Shown: piece after piece, positions 1 to 9,987 of the stretch | How the letters are laid out: each line of letters starts with the position of its first letter | How positions within the stretch are numbered: the first letter of the stretch is position 1 | Assembly: GCA_024364805.1 (NCBI GenBank) | Contig: CM044493.1 | Coordinates: 73,124,142-73,150,663, forward strand | DNA length: 26,522 nucleotides | Origin: Euprymna scolopes | Lineage: Eukaryota; Mollusca; Cephalopoda; Sepiida; Sepiolidae | Direction of reading: 5' to 3' | The notes under the pieces: generated by a model | Told to the model about the DNA's origin: nothing | What the model saw: the letters and a program-made list of their open reading frames with translations, nothing else | Databases searched by the model: none | Made by a program: the position numbers and the translations under genes

Positions 1-476
1 TTTTTTTTTTTTTTTTACAAGGGAGTCATCATTTATCAAGGCTCAAAGGCTACTCAAGGATAGAGGTTAACGAGTGTAAGGTGGTCACCAAGACGACCGT
101 GTAGTAATTCTTAGTGGTGGAAATTGGGTAGAAATTGACTATTTAAAGGAATGGCTCAACAAGAATTTGTTTACATTGAACTTGAAGTAAACTGGAAAGC
201 AGGCTAGTGGAACACAATTCCACAGGTAAGCAGTACTAGGAAGGAAACTTTGTCTGTAAAATTTGTGTTTAGATTTAGGCACAGAGAGTGAGGGAAATTG
301 TTGATAGTAGTTGTAGTTAAACGAGTGCATTTTGTCAAAGTTTTGCAGGAGGGGAAACATAGATTGAAGCTCAGATGAACACTTGCCATGGAAATAACAA
401 TAAAGCGGAACCAAGCTCGTAACGTCTCTTCTTTTGGGAAGAGGTTGCAGGGAGGAGAAAAGGGTAACATCTAACT
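1..476 (-). mobile_element. LINE 3' fragment (jockey/CR1-like), antisense copy 1
   Basis: Read on the minus strand, this is the C-terminal end of a non-LTR reverse transcriptase followed by a 3' UTR and a poly-A tail (the T-run at 1-16). Peptide pieces in two frames include YCYFHGKCSSELQS, VPKSKHKF and FKFNVNKFLLS. They match the better copy at 18.0-18.9 kb (YRYFHGRCSSELQS, VPKSKRRF, FKSNVNKFLMN). The similarity enters through the segment encoding KEETLRAW near 440-415 and fades at about 476. The copy is strongly 5'-truncated and frame-shifted, and so is dead. The tail may continue beyond the window edge. Confidence 0.82.
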
Positions 477-548
477 AGTCATTGTGCTAAACTGATGTTT
501 GAACTTGCTCTTATCTTTATAAAACTATTCAATTGTTGCTTAAAGGAG

Positions 549-586
549 AAATGCTTTCCATCCCTTTGGAAAATTTGAAAGCATTT
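549..586. repeat. Short hairpin with 10-bp arms
   Basis: AAATGCTTTC at 549-558 is the exact reverse complement of GAAAGCATTT at 577-586. A further TTCCA/TGGAA pairing lies inside. It sits in the gap between the antisense and sense LINE copies. Confidence 0.6.
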
Positions 587-604
587 AAAAATGCTGCTTA
601 TTGG

Positions 605-1473
605 TCTTCATCTCTATACAGATCAATCTCCAGTGCATTATAAGTAAGTTGTTTAAATCCAGAAGCTATCAATCGCCTAAGCAACAAAAGCAATCTATTT
701 AGTAACAAGCAATATGGATTTCATTTCGCAAGATCAATTATTGATGTACTGACTGTAATATCACATAGGATTAGTGAATCTCTTAATAGGGGTTTTATTT
801 TTAAAGCAATGTTTCTCAATATATGAAAGGCTTTTAATAATCTGGCACAAAGGGTTGGTTCATAAACTTTCTAGATATGAAATATCTGGTAACATCCTCT
901 CGGCTATCAATCCTTTTTTCTTTTTAGGTCTATGAAAGTACAGAAGTCTGAAGCACATATTAACACTAGCATACCTCAAGAATATGTTCTAGGTTTCTCT
1001 TGATTCTCATAAATGAACTTCCAAATTATATTTTGATATTATTTATTGGAATCTATACAGATTATATAACTATAGCATTTTGAAGAAAATTGGTGATCAT
1101 GATTTGGTTGAATCTCTCTTTTGATCGGGAGCATGTGATGCAGTAGGGGAAAAAAATGTCTTGTTACTTTTAACACTCCTAAAACGCAGCTTTTCACTTT
1201 TGACCTCCGATGCTCAGATCCTAGTTTTGCTTCAGTTGAAATGACTGGGTCTCTCACTGAGAAATATTTGATAAAATTCTAGGACTAACTTTCACTTGAT
1301 ATCTAAAATGAAAGTCTTTTATCCAATCTGTTAAGATTGCTTGAAAAATGATTTGATTATTCTATCGCTCTGGAAAATAACCGATTTGTGATGCAATCCT
1401 CCATCTATATAAATCGGGTTCTCCTAGTATTCAATACTGCTACCACACCTGGAAGATGCTGCTCGGAACACTC

Positions 1474-1504
<31 letters not shown>

Positions 1505-1975
1505 TTTTTTTGTCTTGTCAGAGTACAAAATCTACTTGGCAATCTAGTAGGGGGGGGGATGATCTTTTTTTTTTAATCACAGAAGAGATGTTGATAGTCT
1601 TTCTCTACTCTCTCATTATATCCATGGAAGGTACTCACTTGGGCTAAAGCATTCACAATAACTTGTCTTCTACCACAATTGCCAAGACCTTTTTTTTTCC
1701 TGTGTGTCTCTAGCATTAAAGAAAATTTCCATGAACTTCCCAGTTGTGAAACACATTACCATGGGACTGCTTCCCTGCATGATACAAATTGTTTTCAAAT
1801 CAAATGAACAAATACTTGTCATAAACTGTCCTCAGAAGTTTGGTTCATCCCGTTCATCTTTTGGAATCCTCTCATAATACTCCTCATTCAATTGACAATC
1901 CATCCATCAACATTAACCCTTGTCCTCGAGTGGCTTTTATCTCTGATAAATGAGGACTGATTATTAAAAAAAAAA
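605..1975 (+). mobile_element. Decayed jockey/CR1-like LINE with RT domain, copy 2
   Basis: Translated pieces in shifting frames follow the order of a non-LTR reverse transcriptase. At about 640-760 there is SNLFSNKQYGF, matching the QYGFR fingers motif. Next comes a KAFN piece for the usual KAFDxVWH near 827, then ISGNILS near 890, IPQEYVLG for the PQGSVLGP motif near 975, and INELPNYI before a degraded YADD box near 1055. A C-terminal part follows (LGLTFT near 1285, then text matching the 18.0-18.9 kb copy), and a 3' UTR ends in poly-A at 1966-1975. The YADD position reads YTDY, and there are many stops and frameshifts. A T-run of about 40 nt lies within the C-terminal part at 1471-1511. 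This is the longest ORF2 piece of this family in the window. Confidence 0.82.
1471..1511 (+). repeat. T-rich homopolymer inside the LINE
   Basis: A near-pure T-run with one C interrupts the LINE C-terminal region where other copies have normal coding sequence. It is either expansion of a short T-run or a small antisense poly-A insertion. Confidence 0.7.
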
Positions 1976-2107
1976 GATTCATATCTTTGTCAAGTGTATT
2001 TGTGAAAGTGAAGCAGTAGCCACAACAGAACTGAAAATGTGGCATGTCCAGCTTACAGCCCATGTCTAATAACAATTAGATCATGCCACTCCCATATATA
2101 TATATAT

Positions 2108-2140
2108 ACTAGTAGGTTGCTCGGCATTGCTCAAGGAATC
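2108..2140 (+). repeat. Head fragment of the ACTAG/GGCATTGC repeat family
   Basis: Directly after a (TA)n run comes ACTAGTAGGTTGCTCGGCAT followed by TGCTC. This resembles the head of the repeat at 9988 (ACTAGCAGG...GGCATTGCCC). Similarity is clear only over about 30 bases, so it is either a truncated copy or a shared head. Confidence 0.5.
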
Positions 2141-2185
2141 AACATTTATTTTTGCCTTCCCCCATCGTCATACCCGACATCTGCT

Positions 2186-2226
2186 ATGACATCATAACAT
2201 ATATATTATATATGTTATCACGTCAT
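2186..2226. repeat. Near-perfect 41-nt palindrome
   Basis: The inner arms ATAACATATATA (2194-2205) and TATATATGTTAT (2207-2218) are exact reverse complements around one central base. Outer ATGAC (2186-2190) and GTCAT (2222-2226) also pair, leaving three mismatched positions per side. It could fold as a cruciform or as an RNA hairpin in the intron. Confidence 0.7.
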
Positions 2227-2420
2227 TGTGAACAAACAAACACAGGAATACAGATTTATCATAATAGATATCTCCTGCATATACACGTGTAAAATTATAT
2301 GGAAATATGATATATTGTGTGTATATATTTTCAGTATTTTCTTCAACTGTTCAATACGCGAGTTGAGCTTAGCAATAGTATTGGCATATATTTAGAGTTT
2401 GTAATTATACAAACGTTCAT

Positions 2421-2446
2421 GTTTCGTTCCCTGAGGAAATCATCAG
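2421..2446 (-). other. Hammerhead-like core (minus strand), Penelope-type motif
   Basis: On the minus strand the order is CTGATGA, a TTTCC-TCA-GGGAA stem-loop, then CGAAAC. This is the conserved core order of a hammerhead ribozyme (CUGAUGA, stem II, GAAA). A two-base stem III and a GTA cleavage triplet could follow, but stem I does not pair well. Such motifs are known in Penelope-like and other invertebrate retroelements. Activity is unproven. Confidence 0.4.
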
Positions 2447-2449
2447 GCT

Positions 2450-3412
2450 AAATGCTTGATGATTTTCTTTGTACTTTTCTAAAATAACTCTCACGTTATG
2501 TTTGACGATAGAATGACAGATTTCAATATTTAAGTCAAATCGTTGATTGGCTTGAATACTAAGTAAATCTCTCTATTTGTTTACAAATTAGTGTTTGAAG
2601 TCATCCAGTAGCGTTGAATAAGATTGAGTGTTGAATTTTTTTTTTTTTTTTTGCATTATCACCATATCCACAAATATAACCCGGTTATTAACTTTTTGAA
2701 ACGTTTGTAGCCAGTATAATTAAAATAATGAAGTAATATTTTGAAACTTCCTTTTGATCAAAGAAATTTTTTTGTAACAGTAGGTATAATCATAACTTTT
2801 CTCTTTGCGAAAATAAAGTTGATTACAGTAAAAGATTGAGTGACTCTATCAAATAATGTAGTACTAAGGCATAACCAGTATGATACCGATATGTCTGTTT
2901 TACCAATATTATATCTATTTATTACTGTACAACTGGTGAACGTCTAAGTTTGGAAATCTAAACCATCTTTTGACTGAATTCACTCTTAATAAATGTTCTT
3001 CTTCCCAATCTTGAAAGTAATTCCATTTTGTTGACAATACTTTTCTATAAAAAAAAAAAAATTGAATCTAAATATTCTATTAACTTTAATCTTTGAAAAA
3101 AAAAAATCCAAAATGACTAACCTCTTTATCGGTCAACTATGACGTTTGTAGTAGAGTATTTATGAGATTAATAATAATGTCTGTAAGTACTCTTTGGCTG
3201 CACAATTTATTGAATCCATTTTATGATATAAGTCTGAACTATTTCACTTGGTCCGTTTTCACTATATCTTAATGAGGTTAATCTATTTTCCTTTTTAATA
3301 ATATAACCTACTCACTTTCTCCACCCATAAAATATATATTGTGAAAGTGTGTGTGTGTCACAAGATTTTCATGAAGCTTTTTATTGATCAGCTTATCACT
3401 CCCTCTTTCTCA
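2450..3412. other. AT-rich intron, no gene signal
   Basis: I see short A and T runs (for example 2638-2652, 3050-3061) and a GTGTGTGTGT patch near 3347, but no coding similarity or repeat family I recognise. Confidence 0.6.
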
Positions 3413-3432
3413 CATATATATATATATATATA
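3413..3432. repeat. (TA)n microsatellite
   Basis: Pure TA repeat of about 10 units, next to a short CT-rich stretch. Confidence 0.9.
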
Positions 3433-3627
3433 ACTAAAGCTGATGGCTTGCTTGTCACTGCAAATTCACAAGTACATAAATGCTGTAGATAGTGGGAGGA
3501 AGTTGAATAATATAAATAAAGGATGTATTAGAACAATGGAATGATGAGAAAGAGGAAAAGAAAAGATCTATTGATATCACAATGTATTTTGAAAACTTGT
3601 TATCAGTCAAGAGTTCAGAACACGTTC

Positions 3628-3735
3628 TCCCCTTCCCGTTCTAATACATTCTCCCTCCTTTCTCTTCCTTCTGCCCCTTTCTCTCTCCTTTTTCTTCCTT
3701 CCTCTCTGTTCTTCCTTTCTTTCTCCCTTCACATT
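3628..3735 (+). repeat. CT-rich low-complexity tract
   Basis: About 110 nt almost entirely C and T on the + strand (CTCCC, TTCCTTC and CTTTCT units). The reading frame across it is a by-product of composition, not a gene. Such tracts act as polypyrimidine sequence in sense introns. Confidence 0.75.
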
Positions 3736-3839
3736 CTGAAAGTAGCTTACCAAGAGTATTTAGATAAGTATATTTCATTGGATCAAATCTATTGCTGTAG
3801 AGTTTGTGTTCATTCTTTACATAAGTGGAAAAGAAATGG

Positions 3840-5131
3840 AACGTTTTTACTTTAGTTATAACTCCTAGGTTTGAATCCAGAGTATGTGGGAGGGGGTTCT
3901 CATTGATTATTGGAAGAGGATGAAGGCCACATGACTTTAAATTTACCGAAATTTATTTAAATTGTCATTTTATTGACATAAAAAAAGATAAAATAGTATT
4001 ACTAGCAGAAAAATGATTATACGAACTGATATAGAAAGTATTGTAGAATTACCATGGGGGTCCTATGAGTCGTTATATAATATACTAGATCCCCTACTTA
4101 TTTTTCTCCCTTTTTAAATGAGTGTGAATATTTACAAAGTCCAATTTTAATATTAATTCAGATATCTTGTTAGATAAAATTTAATTAATTCTAATCTAAC
4201 ATAATCTCTTCATTTTCTGCCTTTTTGCTTGTCATTTTTAATGCAATGTTTTTGTTTATAGATTGTCAAGAAATGGCATCATTTCAAAAGAGAAGATAAA
4301 ACTTTTTATTTCACTTTTTTAAATTTTGCTTTCATTTTTTTTACCTTTTATAAGATTGTAAACTAGTTTCTACTTAATTATCTTTCTGTTCGAGCATAAT
4401 TATAATTTGTACCTGGCCATATGTTGTTGTGGCTCCATTTGTTTAAATGGAAAACAAACAAAAAATAAAAAAGACAAAATGTATGTTATGTTTATTTTGT
4501 GAATACATAAAAAAGTCATTCAATGCACGTTCGCTGCCTGTTCTTTTTTAGGTTGACAGAGGGGAAAACATGAGGGTTTAATTTTACTATGGACATGTAT
4601 ATGAGCAGGCACTATAAAATCTCTTAGAATCTAATGAATTGCCATTTTGCAGTAATGAAAATATCCAAAATTTACGAAAAACGACAAGGTATGAATTATG
4701 AAAGAAAATAGTTTTCAAAGACATTAGAAACTTTTGTTATCTCCCTTGTATTTATGGCACATGTCCCGTGACAAAACATAGCCAAAATCATTTTTTCATT
4801 GAATCATGGAAGACTTAGTAACTGTGACATGACAATTAGGTAGATAATAATTAACATTGCTTATTGTTTAAATTGACAAAAAATGTGAATAGTTATCATT
4901 GTATTTTTAATGAAAAATCAACTTTTCGGCCGTCAAATTTTGCTACATTAATGAAGCACCCTTTTTATTGACTGACCTGTACAATAAACACCCCACATAT
5001 ATTTTTCTGGTACTCTTGCCGAATTTGAGCTGGATCATCAGGATTTTTCATCAATAAATATCAAAACAAACTAACCAGAAAAAAAATGGAAATACAATAA
5101 ATAAAAAATAAAAATCTACTGTAAAATTTAC

Positions 5132-5134
<3 letters not shown>
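3840..5134. other. AT-rich intron, no gene; one B-box-like site
   Basis: GGTTTGAATCC at 3870-3880 matches 10 of 11 bases of the tRNA B-box consensus, so the 3.8-3.95 kb area might be an old SINE, but no A box or second copy was found. The rest to 5134 has no coding similarity. Confidence 0.45.

Positions 5135-5179
<45 letters not shown>
5135..5179. repeat. (TA)n microsatellite
   Basis: About 22 units of AT/TA without interruption, followed at once by a small hairpin. Confidence 0.95.
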
Positions 5180-5180
<1 letters not shown>

Positions 5181-5204
5181 TTCAAACACAACCGTGTTTG
5201 AATA
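5181..5204. repeat. Perfect 10-bp hairpin after the TA run
   Basis: ATTCAAACAC and GTGTTTGAAT are exact reverse complements separated by AACC. The hairpin abuts the TA microsatellite, a layout typical of an element edge. Confidence 0.65.
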
Positions 5205-5253
5205 TATGGTTAAGTGGCAGTTTTAGTCATTTAGAACTACTTTAAACCTTCAC

Positions 5254-5407
5254 CACTCACTTAGTTTTTGACTAACTTTCAAGCAATTATTACAGTACAT
5301 AGATCACCTCAGCTACATGGTGAAAAAAAATTTCAATTTTCGTTCAGTAAAACAAGTTATGATGTATTTACTGGTGTTCAAAATCATAAAAATTCATAAG
5401 GTGAGTG
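5254..5407. mobile_element. Possible small inverted-terminal element (MITE-like)
   Basis: CACTCACTTAG starts at 5254, and TAAGGTGAGTG ends at 5407. The ends are inverted repeats of about 10 bp with one extra base. The 150-nt interior has no ORF. No clear target duplication was seen, so chance cannot be excluded. Confidence 0.3.
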
Positions 5408-5636
5408 ACGTTTTTTTATAATTGGTTTCCATAGCAACCATGCCGCTTCTGTGACTAATGTTGCTACTAATTCACCACTCATGAAAAGAGAAGTAACAAG
5501 TGAAACAGAGAATGAAAGCAGACGAGTGCTGTACATTGTTTTACATGTGTATATTATGTTTATAGGAGGGAAAAAATAAGACTGAAATTAAACAAAGAAC
5601 AAGTGAATTTACTGCAAGCCTGGAAAAATCATGGAT

Positions 5637-5909
5637 TGCAATACAAAAATGCGAGCATGAAAAGTAATATGGTTAAGCTTAAACATGGACAAGAAAAGGA
5701 CAAGATATTCTAGTTAAAAATATAATAAATTTATAACTGAAAATATTGCAGCATCAAGAATTTGTTTTTAAATTCAATTTATAACATTGTATAATCAATT
5801 CTTAATGCTGCAATATTTTAAGTTATAAATTTTTATTTTTTACTAGAATATCTTTTTTCCATGTTTAAGCTTAACCATATTACTTTTCATGCTCGCATTT
5901 TTCTATTGT
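5637..5909. repeat. Large foldback (inverted repeat) with short loop
   Basis: The left arm (5637-5762) and right arm (5797-5909) are reverse complements around a 34-nt loop. The outer 45 bases, 5645-5689 against 5858-5902, pair without a mismatch. Inner parts pair well except for a short extra piece in the left arm near 5690-5701 and small indels. Both arms share blocks such as AGATATTCTAGT and ATATTGCAGCAT. The right arm runs into a (TA)n-(T)n tract at 5910-5936. The transcript of either strand would form a hairpin of about 110 bp. It may be a foldback transposon remnant, a MITE or a recent inverted duplication. Confidence 0.9.
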
Positions 5910-5936
5910 TATATATATATATATATTTTTTTTTTT
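5910..5936. repeat. (TA)n followed by T-run
   Basis: About eight TA units, then a T-run of about 12, directly at the outer edge of the foldback right arm. Confidence 0.85.
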
Positions 5937-6183
5937 CTCAGGAAAGTTGCTTTTTGTATTTATTTACATTTAGAATATTATTTTGCAATTTTTTTAACAA
6001 CAAAAGTTCTTTTTTTTCCAGTTGCATGCTGAACTGAACACACAAACACATCCATGCACTATCTATAATAAGAACCATTAGTGAAAAGAAATACATGCGT
6101 TGAGATAAAGGGTTGGTGAAAAGTAACCGCTTTACGCAAAGAATAATAGGGAATAGTAGTCCGAAAGCAACTATGTGCCTGCA

Positions 6184-6206
6184 TGCACACACACACACAC
6201 ACACAA
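6184..6206. repeat. (CA)n microsatellite
   Basis: About 11 CA units. It gives a Cys-Val-rich minus-strand reading frame that is not a gene. Confidence 0.9.
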
Positions 6207-7600
6207 CTGTAATGACTTAAGCACTACATGAAATTGACGCTGGTTGATATAATATCTCTTAGTGATGCCATATTTTAAATTTAGTAACCGTTCGTTTATA
6301 AAGAGAAGAATTAGATTCTGGAATATGAGAATTTCCAGAGCTCAGCCAATCAGAATGGATGTACTTTGGCGAGGGAGCCTTTATTATTTATGAATCAAAA
6401 TTGGAAAGATTGTGTTGGGTCTATGTACGTAATACCCAGTTACAGTCGATGTAATCACAGAATCTGTGGCATGTATAGAATTTAGGCCGGTAACAATTGG
6501 TAGCAGTGGTAGTACTAAATAGTAAGAGAAAAATAAGGACTCCTTCCTCTGAACATGTGGCGATTGTAATGGTGTTGCTCGTAGGATGCAATGTAGCATT
6601 TTAATATCAGGATTGACTGTGTCTAAAATGGTGTTCGAAAGCTACATAAGATAGTGGCTATTAGCCTAGATGTATTGAATTTGTATATGGAATCTCTTGT
6701 TGCAAACCTACGATACTTTGGTCCAGAGGGGACTTTTTGCAGTCATTTTATTATATATGGAGATGAACAGGAAGAATAATGAATTAGCAGAACTATCAGG
6801 CACTACTCAGGAGCATGGATAACAGAATAGTCAAATAAGTGTTTTGTTTATGACCTCCCCTACCTCTCTCTTTCTGTCTGTCTCATATAAACAACTAGTT
6901 CAATATAGTAGAAAGCAGCAATAATAACAAAAGTAGCTGGCGGTTTGATCTAGTTTCAGTATTTTTGAAATGACTGCCAGTAAGAATGAAAAAAAAAAGA
7001 GTACCTTTCTGTGATCTCAGGCAAATCAATTATTTTTTATTTTTTCTTTACCATAACTAAGTTAGAGTAACATTAATCAGATGTTGTAAGACTTGTAAAT
7101 GTATTTTGTGCAGTTTCTGAGTTTTATTCAGACTAACATGCACACAGAATTATGACTTTCTTTTCTATAATAGAAGATGACAAATGAATAATTTTGCTGC
7201 ATACATGATGATACTGTTAGTGCCGAGGTGACACGGTGTATTACAACTGAAAAAACTTGTACAAGTTGTAAATAGTATGAAATGGTTACAAGGCTGCATT
7301 CTCTTTTCTGTCAAGGTTATTGTTGCATGCTAATAATAGATATAGAAAAAATAACCGTAAATGCGATGCTATTGAGTATAAAAGCAGTCAACAAAGGAAT
7401 GGCAAGTTTTGCTTGTGCTAAAAATAACAGATGCCGTAATCTTGGAAGCGCTTAACAACAACAACCCTAACTCTCATCTAATAGCACTAAATAGTTACAA
7501 TTTTGTTTCCCCTTTTTAAGATGAAGAATCTCAAATATTTTATCTGCTTATCAATTTGAGATTAGTAATAATAAATTTAGATATTCTTTTTCCTGATATT
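6207..7600. other. Intron sequence, nothing recognised
   Basis: No coding similarity, long repeat or RNA gene was recognised here. Reading frames are short and overlap no known motif. Confidence 0.55.
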
Positions 7601-7619
7601 TCCAAGATGAAGGATTGTT

Positions 7620-7912
7620 GGGATAAAGGTATTCGTTAAGATATTCTAGAATGGGTACTTTCTAGAGCTTGTGAGTTCAATCCCTAGTGGCGGAGTATAA
7701 GGAGAATAGATGGACTGGCACAAGTTGTCTAAAAATCATGGAACCTGAAATGAGAGCAATTTACTTGAATGGATTACATGAAGGGTTCGATTTGAAATTC
7801 TTAGAAAGTTACAAACTTCAACAAAAGGCAGCTGAAGAAGGCTGGAGAATATAATGGCGGAAATGTTGTGGAAATGGAAACCATCAAAATAAGAAAAAAC
7901 AATTTGACATCT
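7620..7912 (+). mobile_element. tRNA-derived SINE-like element, copy 1
   Basis: A B-box-like GAGTTCAATCC lies at 7673-7683. About 75-80 nt later come GAGAGCA and GGGTTCGATTTGAAATTC, and then a tail with CTGAAGAAGGCTGG...GGCGGAAATG. The same blocks in the same order and at nearly the same distances recur at 20.30-20.61 kb, which shows an interspersed family and not chance. The A box is unclear, so the tRNA origin is tentative. The copy stops just before a LINE 3' fragment at about 7921. Confidence 0.6.
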
Positions 7913-7920
7913 CATTGTAA

Positions 7921-8140
7921 TACAGCTTCCTATTCCCATAGGTTCTTTCTAAGAACTGTGGATTTGTAGAAATCTCTTCATGCTGACTGCTTTCCTCCTA
8001 TATATATCCTTGATGTTTTCAAGACTAAAGCCAATAGGCATCTTCTGTCTTTGTGATAATCATCTTTTGTTTCTTGTTAGTTCCCTACATCAAGTGGCTT
8101 CATACCTAGTCAGGAGTGGTTTCCATTTTAAAAAAAAAAA
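7921..8140 (+). mobile_element. LINE 3' fragment (jockey/CR1-like), copy 3
   Basis: This aligns with the 18.0-18.9 kb copy: TTCTTTCTAAGAACTG against TTCTTTCTTAGAACTG, then TGCTTTCCTCC, then GTTTTCAAGAC for GTCTTCAAGTCC. The 3' UTR end AGTGGCTTCATACC...AGGAGTGG is followed by poly-A at 8131-8140. Only the last ORF2 codons and the 3' UTR remain, which is a very short 5'-truncated insertion. Confidence 0.7.
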
Positions 8141-8370
8141 TCGTTTCTTTTATGGGCTAATCCAACTTTCTTTTTGATGGAGCTTTTATCCACTGCAACA
8201 TCAGCCACGAGTCATTATGAAAAAAAATCTTACTATTTATATAAACAGTAGAATCATGGAGAGTGCTCTATACGTTTTTAGAAAGAGCTTTGCGTTATCT
8301 TATGACAATTGATCATTTCACTTACTGCAGTGCACTTTCAGCTAGGATCGAAACATAGCCGATGTTTTTG

Positions 8371-8409
8371 ATAGTCCAGTGCTTAGGAGCACTATCAATA
8401 ATGGACTAT
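8371..8409. repeat. Nested hairpin
   Basis: ATAGTCCA (8371-8378) pairs exactly with TGGACTAT (8402-8409), and an inner GTGCT/AGCAC pair lies within the loop. It sits in AT-rich intron with no neighbouring gene signal. Confidence 0.5.
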
Positions 8410-8478
8410 TAGTTAAATTATATTTACATAAACGCTATTAGTGCCGAAGAATGTTTAATTCGTTTTGGGGAGCTTTGC

Positions 8479-8479
<1 letters not shown>

Positions 8480-8561
<82 letters not shown>
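8480..8561. repeat. Compound (TG)n-(TA)n microsatellite
   Basis: About 20 TG units (8480-8520) pass straight into about 20 TA units (8521-8561). Confidence 0.95.
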
Positions 8562-8563
<2 letters not shown>

Positions 8564-8933
8564 ATGATTAATCAAAACTCTTTGAGGGTATTGGGATCAG
8601 AAAATTTATTGCCTACTTTCTGATGCCAAAAACGATTCTTCCAATTGTTTTTTGGTTATATTTGGTCTAAAACTTAATTTTCCATTGCTGGTACTAAAGA
8701 TAAAATGATAAATATTTATTTTAAACTGACAGTAAAATTAAAATGTATAAATGGCTCCAATGTTGCATGTTTGTGAAAATATATACATATATAACATAGG
8801 TTTTTATGGTAACCTGAAAAGAAAATAATTTTAAAAAATCCAATTCTACGACTAAAGATTAAGAGAAAAGAATCAGAATCAAGAATTTAAAATGAAATTG
8901 GTAATTGTATCGGAATAAGAACAAAAATATTGA

Positions 8934-8942
<9 letters not shown>
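8562..8942. other. AT-rich intron, nothing recognised
   Basis: No ORF similarity or repeat copy recognised between the two microsatellites. Confidence 0.5.

Positions 8943-8975
<33 letters not shown>
8943..8975. repeat. (TA)n microsatellite
   Basis: About 16 TA units, ending 53 nt before the hAT-like terminus. Confidence 0.95.
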
Positions 8976-8977
<2 letters not shown>

Positions 8978-9027
8978 CTACAGGGATAAAATCTGGAAAC
9001 CTTTGTGTAGCTTAATTGCCATAAATA

Positions 9028-9517
9028 CAGGGCTCCACAGACAAATTTGTCTGTAGTTGACCTTTGACAACTAAATATTTTTGCTTACTAGCTAAATAGA
9101 AAAGTTACTAGCCAAACCCACATGATTTTTGGAATATGACATGTGTTCTGTGACGAGTACGTACATCATAAAAATCTTTTTGTTATTTTTATTTTAATAA
9201 GTGTAATTCTAAATATGCATCAAATTTTATGTTGATACTTGAAGGTATAAACATTCAAATTTATTCACATGTTTTTTTAAACAGCTTTCATTAAAAAAAG
9301 AGTATATTGTTCTATTAAACATTTTATTATTTAAATAATTTGACTTTGCTCGTTTTATTTAAAAAAAAAAGTTGAAAAAATATTTTTCACTCAGTCGTGA
9401 GCTTTAGAAAATTGTCAGTGAAAGAAATACAATCACCGAAATGTTTCATTATTTTTAGTCGCCACTTTGAAAAATAACTCACAAATGCGACTGTTTCATT
9501 CGCAATGTAGAGCCCTG
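9028..9517. mobile_element. Non-autonomous hAT-like DNA transposon
   Basis: CAGGGCTCCACA starts at 9028. The reverse complement of the right end, finishing at 9517, is CAGGGCTCTACA, so the terminal inverted repeats agree at 11 of 12 bases. Ends beginning CAGGG are typical of hAT elements. The 490-nt interior has no transposase frame, so it would depend on an autonomous partner. The expected 8-bp target duplication is not clean: CATAAATA on the left and AAATATAT on the right share only a short core. This could mean age, or that the true ends differ. Confidence 0.55.
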
Positions 9518-9939
9518 AAATATATTTTCATAACTTGCTAATATTCAAAACCTGACGATTGCATGAGATCCGACTCCTGCAATATCTTTATTTTTTAAAT
9601 AAATATTTATTTAAAATTTCTTGTTTAGCTTATACCAAGACCAAGACCTTTATCAGTAAGGTTGAGACAATACTTTTTTGTTTTTTCTCTTACTAACCAT
9701 GATGGTGTTTTGGTGCAATGTCTTGTCAAAGATGGAGGTTATATCATCCGGTGAAGCGTTTGTGCTCGATCATGCACACATGTTAAAATTAATAGAGATC
9801 CACTGTTTAGAAACAGTGAAAAATAAAATTCTAAACCTAATAGTTAAAAGATCACACTCAACTTTTGGTGTAAGCCGAATATTAGAAATTTTAAATAAAT
9901 ATATAGAAATCCACTGTTTGGAAGCAAAATTAATAGAAA

Positions 9940-9942
<3 letters not shown>
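9518..9942. other. AT-rich intron with a duplicated CCACTGTTT motif
   Basis: AGATCCACTGTTTAGAA near 9795 recurs as AGAAATCCACTGTTTGGAA near 9904. The first copy forms a perfect hairpin, CACTGTTT-AG-AAACAGTG, at 9801-9818. The plus-strand frame over 9678-9944 has no recognised similarity and includes this repeat, so I do not call it a gene. Confidence 0.5.

Positions 9943-9976
<34 letters not shown>
9943..9976. repeat. (TA)n microsatellite
   Basis: About 17 TA units, immediately upstream of the ACTAGCAGG repeat head, as also seen near 2100. Confidence 0.95.
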
Positions 9977-9978
<2 letters not shown>

Positions 9979-9987
9979 CACGCACAC

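Noticed and set aside
1388-1647. Phe-rich plus-strand frames
   Set aside because: They come from a T-run within a decayed LINE; the useful similarity lies in other frames.
3541-3855. 104-residue frame with Ser/Leu/Phe-rich centre
   Set aside because: The composition follows the CT-rich tract; no domain or splice evidence.
3860-3890. B-box-like GGTTTGAATCC as a tRNA gene or SINE
   Set aside because: No A box, no cloverleaf and no second copy in the window; noted only as a possibility.
8980-8990. CAGGG at 8986 as an alternative hAT end
   Set aside because: No inverted partner was found; the 9028/9517 pair matches far better.
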